A stretch of 64,000 nt of DNA, from the NCBI GenBank assembly GCA_029224185.1, contig JANZKI010000039.1, positions 868,001-932,000 of the forward strand. The letters are read 5' to 3'. The notes beneath the pieces were generated by a model that worked only from the letters and a program-made list of their open reading frames with translations, was not told the DNA's origin and ran no database searches. Positions 11,701 to 25,261 of the stretch are shown here, one piece after another (within the stretch, counting starts at the first letter, position 1; each line of letters begins with the position of its first letter). The position numbers and the translations under genes were made by a program. This DNA is from Karalla daura. Its lineage: Eukaryota; Chordata; Actinopteri; Chaetodontiformes; Leiognathidae.

Positions 11701-12163
11701 AGGTCCGGGGTGGTCGTTTTTTTCACTTTCGGCGAGCTTTAATATCTCAGCTCCAGGATCAAATCCGGCATCGGGATTGCTTTTTCCAGTGAGCGTGGGC
11801 CACCCTGGAGGCGGCTCACACCCCAAATCGTGGGTTTGGGCGCGCTCGCTCGGGGTCGGGATTTCGGCCAAAACGACAGGTCCGGGGTGGTCGTTTTTTT
11901 CACTTTCGGCGAGCTTTAATATCTCATCTCCAGGATCAAATCCGGCATCGGGATTGCTGTTTCCAGTGAGCGTGGGCCACCCCGGAGGCGGCTCACACCC
12001 CAAATGGTGGGTTTGGGCTCGCTCGCTCGGGGTCGGGATCTCGGCCAAAACGACAGGTCCGGGGTGGTCGTTTTTTTCACTTTCGGCGAGCTTTAATATC
12101 TCAGCTCCAGGATCAAATCCGGCATCGGGATTGCTTTTTCCAGTGAGCGTGGGCCACCCCTGA
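8800..12163 (+). repeat. Satellite block 8, 19 units, includes the only 178-bp unit
   Basis: Unit order: t2, t1, t6, t1, t8v, t1, t1, t8v, t1, t3, t4, t3, t2, t1, t3, t4, t9, t5, X. The t1-t8v pair is doubled at a 531-bp offset. One extra T in the T run at 11,008-11,015 (eight T instead of seven) makes a 178-bp unit and shifts every later unit by one base. Private change: C to T at 11,529. At 10,848 a G51A change makes an AAGCTT site outside its usual t2-before-t12 setting. Confidence 0.85.
10979..11156 (+). repeat. 178-bp unit with eight-T run
   Basis: The T run after GGTGGTCG has eight T (11,008-11,015) where other units have seven. It is the only length gain I found, and it breaks the otherwise open frames on both strands. 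Homopolymer slippage in the cell or in sequencing would both produce it. Confidence 0.75.
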
Positions 12164-15100
12164 GGCGGCTCACACCCCAAATCGTGGGTTTGGGCGCGCT
12201 CGCTCGGGGTCGGGATCTCGGCCAAAACGACAGGTCCGGGGTGGTCGTTTTTTTCACTTTCGGCGAGCTTTAATATCTCAGCTCCAGGATCAAATCCGGC
12301 ATTGGGATTGCTTTTTCCAGTGAGCGTGGGCCACCCCGGAGGCGGCTCACACCCCAAATCGTGGGTTTGGGCTCGCTCGCTCGGGGTCGGGATCTCGGCC
12401 AAAACGACAGGTCCGGGGTGGTCGTTTTTTTCACTTTCGGCGAGCTTTAATATCTCATCTCCAGGATCAAATCCGGCATCGGGATTGCTGTTTCCAGTGA
12501 GCGTGGGCCACCCCGGAGGCGGCTCACACCCCAAATGGTGGGTTTGGGCTCGCTCGCTCGGGGTCGGGATCTCGGCCAAAACGACAGGTCCGGGGTGGTC
12601 GTTTTTTTCACTTTCGGCGAGCTTTAATATCTCAGCTCCAGGATCAAATCCGGCATTGGGATTGCTTTTTCCAGTGAGCGTGGGCCACCCCGGAGGCGGC
12701 TCACACCCCAAATCGTGGGTTTGGGCTCGCTCGCTCGGGGTCGGGATCTCGGCCAAAACGACAGGTCCGGGGTGGTCGTTTTTTTCACTTTCGGCGAGCT
12801 TTAATATCTCGGCTCCAGGATCAAATCCGGCATCGGGATTGCTTTTTCCAGTGAGCGTGGGCCACCCCGGAGGCGGCTCACACCCCAAATCGTGGGTTTG
12901 GGCGCGCTCGCTCGGGGTCGGGATCTCGGCCAAAACGACAGGTCCGGGGTGGTCGTTTTTTTCACTTTCGGCGAGCTTTAATATCTCAGCTCCAAGATCA
13001 AATCCGGCATCGGGATTGCTTTTTCCAGTGAGCGTGGGCCACCCCGGAGGCAGCTCACACCCCAAATCGTGGGTTTGGGCGCGCTCGCTCGGGGTCGGGA
13101 TCTCGGCCAAAACGACAGGTCCGGGGTGGTCGTTTTTTTCACTTTTGGCGAGCTTTAATATCTCAGCTGCAGGATCAAATCCGGCATCGGGATTGCTTTT
13201 TCCAGTGAGCGTGGGCCACCCCGGAGGCGGCTCACACCCCAAATCGTGGGTTTGGGCGCGCTCGCTCGGGGTCGGGATCTCGGCCAAAACGACAGGTCCG
13301 GGGTGGTCGTTTTTTTCACTTTCGGCGAGCTTTAATATCTCAGCTCCAGGATCAAATCCGGCATCGGGATTGCTTTTTCCAGTGACCGTGGGCCACCCCG
13401 GAGGCAGCTCACACCCCAAATCGTGGGTTTGGGCGCGCTCGCTCGGGGTCGGGATCTCGGCCAAAACGACAGGTCCGGGGTGGTCGTTTTTTTCACTTTC
13501 GGCGAGCTTTAATATCTCAGCTGCAGGATCAAATCCGGCATCGGGATTGCTTTTTCCAGTGAGCGTGGGCCACCCCGGAGGCGGCTCACACCCCAAATCG
13601 TGGGTTTGGGCGCGCTCGCTCGGGGTCGGGATCTCGGCCAAAACGACAGGTCCGGGGTGGTCGTTTTTTTCACTTTCGGCGAGCTTTAATATCTCAGCTC
13701 CAAGATCAAATCCGGCATCGGGATTGCTTTTTCCAGTGAGCGTGGGCCACCCCGGAGGCGGCTCACACCCCAAATCGGGGGTTTGGGCGCGCTCGCTCGG
13801 GGTCGGGATCTCGGCCAAAACGACAGGTCCGGGGTGGTCGTTTTTTTCACTTTCGGCGAGCTTTAATATCTCAGCTCCAGGATCAAATCCGGCATCGGGA
13901 TTGCTGTTTCCAGTGAGCGTGGGCCACCCTGGAGGCGGCTCACACCCCAAATCGTGGGTTTGGGCGCGCTCGCTCGGGGTCGGGATCTCGGCCAAAACGA
14001 CAGGTCCGGGGTGGTCGTTTTTTTCACTTTCGGTGAGCTTTAATATCTCATCTCCAGGATCAAATCCGGCATCGGGATTGCTGTTTCCAGTGAGCGTGGG
14101 CCACCCCGGAGGCGGCTCACACCCCAAATGGTGGGTTTGGGCTCGCTCGCTCGGGGTCGGGATCTCGGCCAAAACGACAGGTCCGGGGTGGTCGTTTTTT
14201 TCACTTTCGGCGAGCTTTAATATCTCAGCTCCAGGATCAAATCCGGCATCGGGATTGCTTTTTCCAGTGAGCGTGGGCCACCCCGGAGGCGGCTCACACC
14301 CCAAATCGTGGGTTTGGACGCGCTCGCTCGGGGTCGGGATCTCGGCCGAAACGACAGGTCCGGGGTGGTCGTTTTTTTCACTTTCGGCGAGCTTTAATAT
14401 CTCAGCTCCAGGATCAAATCCGGCATCGGGATTGCTTTTTCCAGTGAGCGTGGGCCACCCCGGAGGCGGCTCACACCCCAAATCGTGGGTTTGGACGCGC
14501 TCGCTCGGGGTCGGGATCTCGGCCGAAACGACAGGTCCGGGGTGGTCGTTTTTTTCACTTTCGGCGAGCTTTAATATCTCAGCTCCAGGATCAAATCCGG
14601 CATCGGGATTGCTTTTTCCAGTGAGCGTGGGCCACCCCGGAGGCGGCTCACACCCCAAATCGTGGGTTTGGGCGCGCTCGCTCGGGGTCGGGATCTCGGC
14701 CAAAACGACAGGTCCGGGGTGGTCGTTTTTTTCACTTTCGGCGAGCTTTAATATCTCAGCTCCAGGATCAAATCCGGCATCGGGATTGCTTTTTCCAGTG
14801 AGCGTGGGCCACCCCGGAGGCGGCTCACACCCCAAATCGTGGGTTTGGGCGCGCTCGCTCGGGGTCGGGATCTCGGCCAAAACGACAGGTCCGGGGTGGT
14901 CGTTTTTTTCACTTTCGGCGAGCTTTAATATCTCAGCTCCAAGATCAAATCCGGCATCGGGATTGCTTTTTCCAGTGAGCGTGGGCCACCCCGGAGGCGG
15001 CTCACACCCCAAATCGGGGGTTTGGGCGCGCTCGCTCGGGGTCGGGATCTCGGCCAAAACGACAGGTCCGGGGTGGTCGTTTTTTTCACTTTCGGCGAGC

Positions 15101-15526
15101 TTTAATATCTCGGCTCCAGGATCAAATCCGGCATCGGGATTGCTTTTTCCAGTGAGCGTGGGCCACCCTGGAGGCGGCTCACACCCCAAATCGTGGGTTT
15201 GGGCGCGCTCGCTCGGGGTCGGGATTTCGGCCAAAACGACAGGTCCGGGGTGGTCGTTTTTTTCACTTTCGGCGAGCTTTAATATCTCATCTCCAGGATC
15301 AAATCCGGCATCGGGATTGCTGTTTCCAGTGAGCGTGGGCCACCCCGGAGGCGGCTCACACCCCAAATGGTGGGTTTGGGCTCGCTCGCTCGGGGTCGGG
15401 ATCTCGGCCAAAACGACAGGTCCGGGGTGGTCGTTTTTTTCACTTTCGGCGAGCTTTAATATCTCAGCTCCAGGATCAAATCCGGCATCGGGATTGCTTT
15501 TTCCAGTGAGCGTGGGCCACCCCTGA
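12164..15526 (+). repeat. Satellite block 9, 19 units
   Basis: Unit order: t9, t5, t1, t3, t6, t1, t6, t3, t4, t9b, t5, t10, t10, t1, t3, t4, t9, t5, X. This holds the leftmost t10 units (near 14,318 and 14,495). The tail from t6-t3-t4-t9b onward is nearly the same as in block 11, which has one t10 instead of two. Private changes: C to T near 13,146 and G to C at 13,386. Confidence 0.85.
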
Positions 15527-16942
15527 GGCGGCTCACACCCCAAATCGTGGGTTTGGGCGCGCTCGCTCGGGGTCGGGATCTCGGCCAAAACGACAGGTCC
15601 GGGGTGGTCGTTTTTTTCACTTTCGGCGAGCTTTAATATCTCAGCTCCAGGATCAAATCCGGCATTGGGATTGCTTTTTCCAGTGAGCGTGGGCCACCCC
15701 GGAGGCGGCTCACACCCCAAATCGTGGGTTTGGGCTCGCTCGCTCGGGGTCGGGATCTCGGCCAAAACGACAGGTCCGGGGTGGTCGTTTTTTTCACTTT
15801 CGGCGAGCTTTAATATCTCGGCTCCAGGATCAAATCCGGTATCGGGATTGCTTTTTCCAGTGAGCGTGGGCCACCCCGGAGGCGGCTCACACCCCAAATC
15901 GTGGGTTTGGGCGCGCTCGCTCGGGGTCGGGATCTCGGCCAAAACGACAGGTCCGGGGTGGTCGTTTTTTTCACTTTCGGCGAGCTTTAATATCTCAGCT
16001 CCAGGATCAAATCCGGCATCGGGATTGCTTTTTCCAGTGAGCGTGGGCCACCCCGGAGGCAGCTCACACCCCAAATCGTGGGTTTGGGCGCGCTCGCTCG
16101 GGGTCGGGATCTCGGCCAAAACGACAGGTCCGGGGTGGTCGTTTTTTTCACTTTCGGCGAGCTTTAATATCTCAGCTGCAGGATCAAATACGGCATCGGG
16201 ATTGCTTTTTCCAGTGAGCGTGGGCCACCCCGGAGGCGGCTCACACCCCAAATCGTGGGTTTGGGCGCGCTCGCTCGGGGTCGGGATCTCGGCCAAAACG
16301 ACAGGTCCGGGGTGGTCGTTTTTTTCACTTTCGGCGAGCTTTAATATCTCAGCTCCAGGATCAAATCCGGCATCGGGATTGCTTTTTCCAGTGAGCGTGG
16401 GCCACCCCGGAGGCAGCTCACACCCCAAATCGTGGGTTTGGGCGCGCTCGCTCGGGGTCGGGATCTCGGCCAAAACGACAGGTCCGGGGTGGTCGTTTTT
16501 TTCACTTTCGGCGAGCTTTAATATCTCAGCTGCAGGATCAAATCCGGCATCGGGATTGCTTTTTCCAGTGAGCGTGGGCCACCCTGGAGGCGGCTCACAC
16601 CCCAAATCGTGGGTTTGGGCGCGCTCGCTCGGGGTCGGGATTTCGGCCAAAACGACAGGTCCGGGGTGGTCGTTTTTTTCACTTTCGGCGAGCTTTAATA
16701 TCTCATCTCCAGGATCAAATCCGGCATCGGGATTGCTGTTTCCAGTGAGCGTGGGCCACCCCGGAGGCGGCTCACACCCCAAATGGTGGGTTTGGGCTCG
16801 CTCGCTCAGGGTCGGGATCTCGGCCAAAACGACAGGTCCGGGGTGGTCGTTTTTTTCACTTTCGGCGAGCTTTAATATCTCAGCTCCAGGATCAAATCCG
16901 GCATCGGGATTGCTTTTTCCAGTGAGCGTGGGCCACCCCTGA
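15527..16942 (+). repeat. Satellite block 10, 8 units
   Basis: Unit order: t2, t1, t6, t1, t6, t9, t5, X. It is block 6 with an extra t1-t6 pair, and it shares the rare G to A at 16,808. The last C3T unit of the window is here (near 16,640). Private change: C to A at 16,190. Confidence 0.85.
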
Positions 16943-19774
16943 GGCGGCTCACACCCCAAATCGTGGGTTTGGGCGCGCTCGCTCGGGGTCGGGATCTCGG
17001 CCAAAACGACAGGTCCGGGGTGGTCGTTTTTTTCACTTTCGGCGAGCTTTAATATCTCAGCTCCAGGATCAAATCCGGCATTGGGATTGCTTTTTCCAGT
17101 GAGCGTGGGCCACCCCGGAGGCGGCTCACACCCCAAATCGTGGGTTTGGGCTCGCTCGCTCGGGGTCGGGATCTCGGCCAAAACGACAGGTCCGGGGTGG
17201 TCGTTTTTTTCACTTTCGGCGAGCTTTAATATCTCGGCTCCAGGATCAAATCCGGTATCGGGATTGCTTTTTCCAGTGAGCGTGGGCCACCCCGGAGGCG
17301 GCTCACACCCCAAATCGTGGGTTTGGGCGCGCTCGCTCGGGGTCGGGATCTCGGCCAAAACGACAGGTCCGGGGTGGTCGTTTTTTTCACTTTCGGCGAG
17401 CTTTAATATCTCAGCTCCAGGATCAAATCCGGCATCGGGATTGCTTTTTCCAGTGAGCGTGGGCCACCCCGGAGGCAGCTCACACCCCAAATCGTGGGTT
17501 TGGGCGCGCTCGCTCGGGGTCGGGATCTCGGCCAAAACGACAGGTCCGGGGTGGTCGTTTTTTTCACTTTCGGCGAGCTTTAATATCTCAGCTGCAGGAT
17601 CAAATCCGGCATCGGGATTGCTTTTTCCAGTGAGCGTGGGCCACCCCGGAGGCGGCTCACACCCCAAATCGTGGGTTTGGGCGCGCTCGCTCGGGGTCGG
17701 GATCTCGGCCAAAACGACAGGTCCGGGGTGGTCGTTTTTTTCACTTTCGGCGAGCTTTAATATCTCAGCTCCAGGATCAAATCCGGCATCGGGATTGCTT
17801 TTTCCAGTGAGCGTGGGCCACCCCGGAGGCAGCTCACACCCCAAATCGTGGGTTTGGGCGCGCTCGCTCGGGGTCGGGATCTCGGCCAAAACGACAGGTC
17901 CGGGGTGGTCGTTTTTTTCACTTTCGGCGAGCTTTAATATCTCAGCTGCAGGATCAAATCCGGCATCGGGATTGCTTTTTCCAGTGAGCGTGGGCCACCC
18001 CGGAGGCGGCTCACACCCCAAATCGTGGGTTTGGGCGCGCTCGCTCGGGGTCGGGATCTCGGCCAAAACGACAGGTCCGGGGTGGTCGTTTTTTTCACTT
18101 TCGGCGAGCTTTAATATCTCAGCTCCAAGATCAAATCCGGCATCGGGATTGCTTTTTCCAGTGAGCGTGGGCCACCCCGGAGGCGGCTCACACCCCAAAT
18201 CGGGGGTTTGGGCGCGCTCGCTCGGGGTCGGGATCTCGGCCAAAACGACAGGTCCGGGGTGGTCGTTTTTTTCACTTTCGGCGAGCTTTAATATCTCAGC
18301 TCCAGGATCAAATCCGGCATCGGGATTGCTGTTTCCAGTGAGCGTGGGCCACCCTGGAGGCGGCTCACACCCCAAATCGTGGGTTTGGGCGCGCTCGCTC
18401 GGGGTCGGGATCTCGGCCAAAACGACAGGTCCGGGGTGGTCGTTTTTTTCACTTTCGGTGAGCTTTAATATCTCATCTCCAGGATCAAATCCGGCATCGG
18501 GATTGCTGTTTCCAGTGAGCGTGGGCCACCCCGGAGGCGGCTCACACCCCAAATGGTGGGTTTGGGCTCGCTCGCTCGGGGTCGGGATCTCGGCCAAAAC
18601 GACAGGTCCGGGGTGGTCGTTTTTTTCACTTTCGGCGAGCTTTAATATCTCAGCTCCAGGATCAAATCCGGCATCGGGATTGCTTTTTCCAGTGAGCGTG
18701 GGCCACCCCGGAGGCGGCTCACACCCCAAATCGTGGGTTTGGACGCGCTCGCTCGGGGTCGGGATCTCGGCCGAAACGACAGGTCCGGGGTGGTCGTTTT
18801 TTTCACTTTCGGCGAGCTTTAATATCTCAGCTCCAGGATCAAATCCGGCATCGGGATTGCTTTTTCCAGTGAGCGTGGGCCACCCCGGAGGCGGCTCACA
18901 CCCCAAATCGTGGGTTTGGGCGCGCTCGCTCGGGGTCGGGATCTCGGCCAAAACGACAGGTCCGGGGTGGTCGTTTTTTTCACTTTCGGCGAGCTTTAAT
19001 ATCTCAGCTCCAGGATCAAATCCGGCATCGGGATTGCTTTTTCCAGTGAGCGTGGGCCACCCCGGAGGCGGCTCACACCCCAAATCGTGGGTTTGGGCGC
19101 GCTCGCTCGGGGTCGGGATCTCGGCCAAAACGACAGGTCCGGGGTGGTCGTTTTTTTCACTTTCGGCGAGCTTTAATATCTCAGCTCCAAGATCAAATCC
19201 GGCATCGGGATTGCTTTTTCCAGTGAGCGTGGGCCACCCCGGAGGCGGCTCACACCCCAAATCGGGGGTTTGGGCGCGCTCGCTCGGGGTCGGGATCTCG
19301 GCCAAAACGACAGGTCCGGGGTGGTCGTTTTTTTCACTTTCGGCGAGCTTTAATATCTCAGCTCCAGGATCAAATCCGGCATCGGGATTGCTTTTTCCAG
19401 TGAGCGTGGGCCACCCTGGAGGCGGCTCACACCCCAAATCGTGGGTTTGGGCGCGCTCGCTCGGGGTCGGGATCTCGGCCAAAACGACAGGTCCGGGGTG
19501 GTCGTTTTTTTCACTTTCGGCGAGCTTTAATATCTCATCTCCAGGATCAAATCCGGCATCGGGATTGCTGTTTCCAGTGAGCGTGGGCCACCCCGGAGGC
19601 GGCTCACACCCCAAATGGTGGGTTTGGGCTCGCTCGCTCGGGGTCGGGATCTCGGCCAAAACGACAGGTCCGGGGTGGTCGTTTTTTTCACTTTCGGCGA
19701 GCTTTAATATCTCAGCTCCAGGATCAAATCCGGCATCGGGATTGCTTTTTCCAGTGAGCGTGGGCCACCCCTGA
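16943..19774 (+). repeat. Satellite block 11, 16 units
   Basis: Unit order: t2, t1, t6, t1, t6, t3, t4, t9b, t5, t10, t1, t3, t4, t9, t5, X. It combines the start of block 10 with the tail of block 9. It is the only place where t10 is single rather than paired, so one copy was lost here or gained elsewhere. Confidence 0.85.
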
Positions 19775-22429
19775 GGCGGCTCACACCCCAAATCGTGGGT
19801 TTGGGCGCGCTCGCTCGGGGTCGGGATCTCGGCCAAAACGACAGGTCCGGGGTGGTCGTTTTTTTCACTTTCGGCGAGCTTTAATATCTCAGCTCCAGGA
19901 TCAAATCCGGCATTGGGATTGCTTTTTCCAGTGAGCGTGGGCCACCCCGGAGGCGGCTCACACCCCAAATGGTGGGTTTGGGCTCGCTCGCTCGGGGTCG
20001 GGATCTCGGCCAAAACGACAGGTCCGGGGTGGTCGTTTTTTTCACTTTCGGCGAGCTTTAATATCTCGGCTCCAGGATCAAATCCGGTATCGGGATTGCT
20101 TTTTCCAGTGAGCGTGGGCCACCCCGGAGGCGGCTCACACCCCAAATCGTGGGTTTGGGCGCGCTCGCTCGGGGTCGGGATCTCGGCCAAAACGACAGGT
20201 CCGGGGTGGTCGTTTTTTTCACTTTCGGCGAGCTTTAATATCTCAGCTCCAGGATCAAATCCGGCATCGGGATTGCTTTTTCCAGTGAGCGTGGGCCACC
20301 CCGGAGGCAGCTCACACCCCAAATCGTGGGTTTGGGCGCCCTCGCTCGGGGTCGGGATCTCGGCCAAAACGACAGGTCCGGGGTGGTCGTTTTTTTCACT
20401 TTCGGCGAGCTTTAATATCTCAGCTGCAGGATCAAATCCGGCATCGGGATTGCTTTTTCCAGTGAGCGTGGGCCACCCCGGAGGCGGCTCACACCCCAAA
20501 TCGTGGGTTTGGGCGCGCTCGCTCGGGGTCGGGATCTCGGCCAAAACGACAGGTCCGGGGTGGTCGTTTTTTTCACTTTCGGCAAGCTTTAATATCTCGG
20601 CTCCAGGATCAAATCCGGTATCGGGATTGCTTTATCCAGTGAGCGTGGGCCACCCCGGAGGCGGCTCACACCCCAAATCGGGGGTTTGGGCGCGCTCGCT
20701 CGGGGTCGGGATCTCGGCCAAAACGACAGGTCCGGGGTGGTCGTTTTTTTCACTTTCGGCGAGCTTTAATATCTCATTTCCAGGATCAAATCCGGCATCG
20801 GGATTGCTGTTTCCAGTGAGCGTGGGCCACCCCGGAGGCGGCTCACACCCCAAATGGTGGGTTTGGGCTCGCTCGCTCGGGGTCGGGATCTTGGCCAAAA
20901 CGACAGGTCCGGGGTGGTCGTTTTTTTCACTTTCGGCGAGCTTTAATATCTCAGCTCCAGGATCAAATCCGGCATCGGGATTGCTTTTTCCAGTGAGCGT
21001 GGGCCACCCCGGAGGCGGCTCACACCCCAAATCGTGGGTTTGGGCGCGCTCGCTCGGGGTCGGGATCTTGGCCGAAACGACAGGTCCGGGGTGGTCGTTT
21101 TTTTCACTTTCGGCGAGCTTTAATATCTCAGCTCCAGGATCAAATCCGGCATCGGGATTGCTTTTTCCAGTGAGCGTGGGCCACCCCGGAGGCGGCTCAC
21201 ACCCCAAATCGTGGGTTTGGGCGCGCTCGCTCGGGGTCGGGATCTCGGCCAAAACGACAGGTCCGGGGTGGTCGTTTTTTTCACTTTCGGCGAGCTTTAA
21301 TATCTCAGCTCCAAGATCAAATCCGGCATCGGGATTGCTTTTTCCAGTGAGCGTGGGCCACCCCGGAGGCGGCTCACACCCCAAATCGGGGGTTTGGGCG
21401 CGCTCGCTCGGGGTCGGGATCTCGGCCAAAACGACAGGTCCGGGGTGGTCGTTTTTTTCACTTTCGGCGAGCTTTAATATCTCGGCTCCAGGATCAAATC
21501 CGGTATCGGGATTGCTTTTTCCAGTGAGCGTGGGCCACCCCGGAGGCGGCTCACACCCCAAATCGTGGGTTTGGGCGCGCTCGCTCGGGGTCGGGATCTC
21601 GGCCAAAACGACAGGTCCGGGGTGGTCGTTTTTTTCACTTTCGGCGAGCTTTAATATCTCAGCTCCAGGATCAAATCCGGCATCGGGATTGCTTTTTCCA
21701 GTGAGCGTGGGCCACCCCGGAGGCAGCTCACACCCCAAATCGTGGGTTTGGGCGCGCTCGCTCGGGGTCGGGATCTCGGCCAAAACGACAGGTCCGGGGT
21801 GGTCGTTTTTTTCACTTTCGGCGAGCTTTAATATCTCAGCTGCAGGATCAAATCCGGCATCGGGATTGCTTTTTCCAGTGAGCGTGGGCCACCCCGGAGG
21901 CGGCTCACACCCCAAATCGTGGGTTTGGGCGCGCTCGCTCGGGGTCGGGATCTCGGCCAAAACGACAGGTCCGGGGTGGTCGTTTTTTTCACTTTCGGCG
22001 AGCTTTAATATCTCAGCTCCAGGATCAAATCCGGCATCGGGATTGCTTTTTCCAGTGAGCGTGGGCCACCCCGGAGGCAGCTCAGACCCCAAATCGTGGG
22101 TTTGGGCGCGCTCGCTCGGGGTCGGGATCTCGGCCAAAACGACAGGTCCGGGGTGGTCGTTTTTTTCACTTTCGGCGAGCTTTAATATCTCAGCTGCAGG
22201 ATCAAATCCGGCATCGGGATTGCTTTTTCCAGTGAGCGTGGGCCACCCCGGAGGCGGCTCACACCCCAAATGGTGGGTTTGGGCTCGCTCGCTCGGGGTC
22301 GGGATCTCGGCCAAAACGACAGGTCCGGGGTGGTCGTTTTTTTCACTTTCGGCGAGCTTTAATATCTCAGCTCCAGGATCAAATCCGGCATCGGGATTGC
22401 TTTTTCCAGTGAGCGTGGGCCACCCCTGA
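19775..22429 (+). repeat. Satellite block 12, 15 units, first t12, t11 and t13
   Basis: Unit order: t5v, t1, t6, t2, t12, t5, t11, t3, t4v, t1, t6, t1, t13, t5, X. It marks a change in composition: t12, t11 and t13 first appear here and the block opens with t5v. The t2 before t12 has an AAGCTT site at 20,584, and t12 has TTTATCC near 20,633. The t5 unit also has ATCTTGG (near 20,890), found in no other t5. Private change: G to C at 20,340. Confidence 0.85.
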
Positions 22430-25261
22430 GGCGGCTCACACCCCAAATCGTGGGTTTGGGCGCGCTCGCTCGGGGTCGGGATCTCGGCCAAAACGACAGG
22501 TCCGGGGTGGTCGTTTTTTTCACTTTCGGCGAGCTTTAATATCTCAGCTCCAGGATCAAATCCGGCATTGGGATTGCTTTTTCCAGTGAGCGTGGGCCAC
22601 CCCGGAGGCGGCTCACACCCCAAATCGTGGGTTTGGGCTCGCTCGCTCGGGGTCGGGATCTCGGCCAAAACGACAGGTCCGGGGTGGTCGTTTTTTTCAC
22701 TTTCGGCGAGCTTTAATATCTCGGCTCCAGGATCAAATCCGGTATCGGGATTGCTTTTTCCAGTGAGCGTGGGCCACCCCGGAGGCGGCTCACACCCCAA
22801 ATCGTGGGTTTGGGCGCGCTCGCTCGGGGTCGGGATCTCGGCCAAAACGACAGGTCCGGGGTGGTCGTTTTTTTCACTTTCGGCGAGCTTTAATATCTCA
22901 GCTCCAGGATCAAATCCGGCATCGGGATTGCTTTTTCCAGTGAGCGTGGGCCACCCCGGAGGCAGCTCACACCCCAAATCGTGGGTTTGGGCGCGCTCGC
23001 TCGGGGTCGGGATCTCGGCCAAAACGACAGGTCCGGGGTGGTCGTTTTTTTCACTTTCGGCGAGCTTTAATATCTCAGCTGCAGGATCAAATCCGGCATC
23101 GGGATTGCTTTTTCCAGTGAGCGTGGGCCACCCCGGAGGCGGCTCACACCCCAAATCGTGGGTTTGGGCGCGCTCGCTCGGGGTCGGGATCTCGGCCAAA
23201 ACGACAGGTCCGGGGTGGTCGTTTTTTTCACTTTCGGCAAGCTTTAATATCTCGGCTCCAGGATCAAATCCGGTATCGGGATTGCTTTATCCAGTGAGCG
23301 TGGGCCACCCCGGAGGCGGCTCACACCCCAAATGGTGGGTTTGGGCTCGCTCGCTCGGGGTCGGGATCTCGGCCAAAACGACAGGTCCGGGGTGGTCGTT
23401 TTTTTCACTTTCGGCGAGCTTTAATATCTCAGCTCCAGGATCAAATCCGGCATCGGGATTGCTTTTTCCAGTGAGCGTGGGCCACCCCGGAGGCGGCTCA
23501 CACCCCAAATCGTGGGTTTGGGCGCGCTCGCTCGGGGTCGGGATCTTGGCCGAAACGACAGGTCCGGGGTGGTCGTTTTTTTCACTTTCGGCGAGCTTTA
23601 ATATCTCAGCTCCAGGATCAAATCCGGCATCGGGATTGCTTTTTCCAGTGAGCGTGGGCCACCCCGGAGGCGGCTCACACCCCAAATCGTGGGTTTGGGC
23701 GCGCTCGCTCGGGGTCGGGATCTCGGCCAAAACGACAGGTCCGGGGTGGTCGTTTTTTTCACTTTCGGCGAGCTTTAATATCTCAGCTCCAAGATCAAAT
23801 CCGGCATCGGGATTGCTTTTTCCAGTGAGCGTGGGCCACCCCGGAGGCGGCTCACACCCCAAATCGGGGGTTTGGGCGCGCTCGCTCGGGGTCGGGATCT
23901 CGGCCAAAACGACAGGTCCGGGGTGGTCGTTTTTTTCACTTTCGGCGAGCTTTAATATCTCGGCTCCAGGATCAAATCCGGTATCGGGATTGCTTTTTCC
24001 AGTGAGCGTGGGCCACCCCGGAGGCGGCTCACACCCCAAATCGTGGGTTTGGGCGCGCTCGCTCGGGGTCGGGATCTCGGCCAAAACGACAGGTCCGGGG
24101 TGGTCGTTTTTTTCACTTTCGGCGAGCTTTAATATCTCAGCTCCAGGATCAAATCCGGCATCGGGATTGCTTTTTCCAGTGAGCGTGGGCCACCCCGGAG
24201 GCAGCTCACACCCCAAATCGTGGGTTTGGGCGCGCTCGCTCGGGGTCGGGATCTCGGCCAAAACGACAGGTCCGGGGTGGTCGTTTTTTTCACTTTCGGC
24301 GAGCTTTAATATCTCAGCTGCAGGATCAAATCCGGCATCGGGATTGCTTTTTCCAGTGAGCGTGGGCCACCCCGGAGGCGGCTCACACCCCAAATCGTGG
24401 GTTTGGGCGCGCTCGCTCGGGGTCGGGATCTCGGCCAAAACGACAGGTCCGGGGTGGTCGTTTTTTTCACTTTCGGCGAGCTTTAATATCTCAGCTCCAA
24501 GATCAAATCCGGCATCGGGATTGCTTTTTCCAGTGAGCGTGGGCCACCCCGGAGGCGGCTCACACCCCAAATCGGGGGTTTGGGCGCGCTCGCTCGGGGT
24601 CGGGATCTCGGCCAAAACGACAGGTCCGGGGTGGTCGTTTTTTTCACTTTCGGCGAGCTTTAATATCTCAGCTCCAGGATCAAATCCGGCATCGGGATTG
24701 CTGTTTCCAGTGAGCGTGGGCCACCCCGGAGGCGGCTCACACCCCAAATCGGGGGTTTGGGCGCGCTCGCTCGGGGTCGGGATCTCGGCCAAAACGACAG
24801 GTCCGGGGTGGTCGTTTTTTTCACTTTCGGCGAGCTTTAATATCTCAGCTCCAGGATCAAATCCGGCATCGGGATTGCTTTTTCCAGTGAGCGTGGGCCA
24901 CCCTGGAGGCGGCTCACACCCCAAATCGTGGGTTTGGGCGCGCTCGCTCGGGGTCGGGATCTCGGCCAAAACGACAGGTCCGGGGTGGTCGTTTTTTTCA
25001 CTTTCGGCGAGCTTTAATATCTCATCTCCAGGATCAAATCCGGCATCGGGATTGCTGTTTACAGTGAGCGTGGGCCACCCCGGAGGCGGCTCACACCCCA
25101 AATGGTGGGTTTGGGCTCGCTCGCTCGGGGTCGGGATCTCGGCCAAAACGACAGGTCCGGGGTGGTCGTTTTTTTCACTTTCGGCGAGCTTTAATATCTC
25201 AGCTCCAGGATCAAATCCGGCATCGGGATTGCTTTTTCCAGTGAGCGTGGGCCACCCCTGA
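22430..25261 (+). repeat. Satellite block 13, 16 units, contains hybrid t12/t5
   Basis: Unit order: t2, t1, t6, t2, t12/t5, t11, t3, t4v, t1, t6, t3, t4, t4, t9, t5, X. The hybrid near 23,280 has the t12 left mark (TTTATCC) and the t5 body (AAATGGTGGG), as expected if a crossover joined adjacent t12 and t5 units and removed one unit length. Block 23 keeps both units intact. A rare C to A at 25,061 (GTTTACAG) is shared with 27,008 and 43,469. Confidence 0.85.

Noticed and set aside
8800..12163. Programmed frameshift at the eight-T run
   Set aside because: There is no gene for it to act on; one extra T in a homopolymer is better explained by slippage or a sequencing error.
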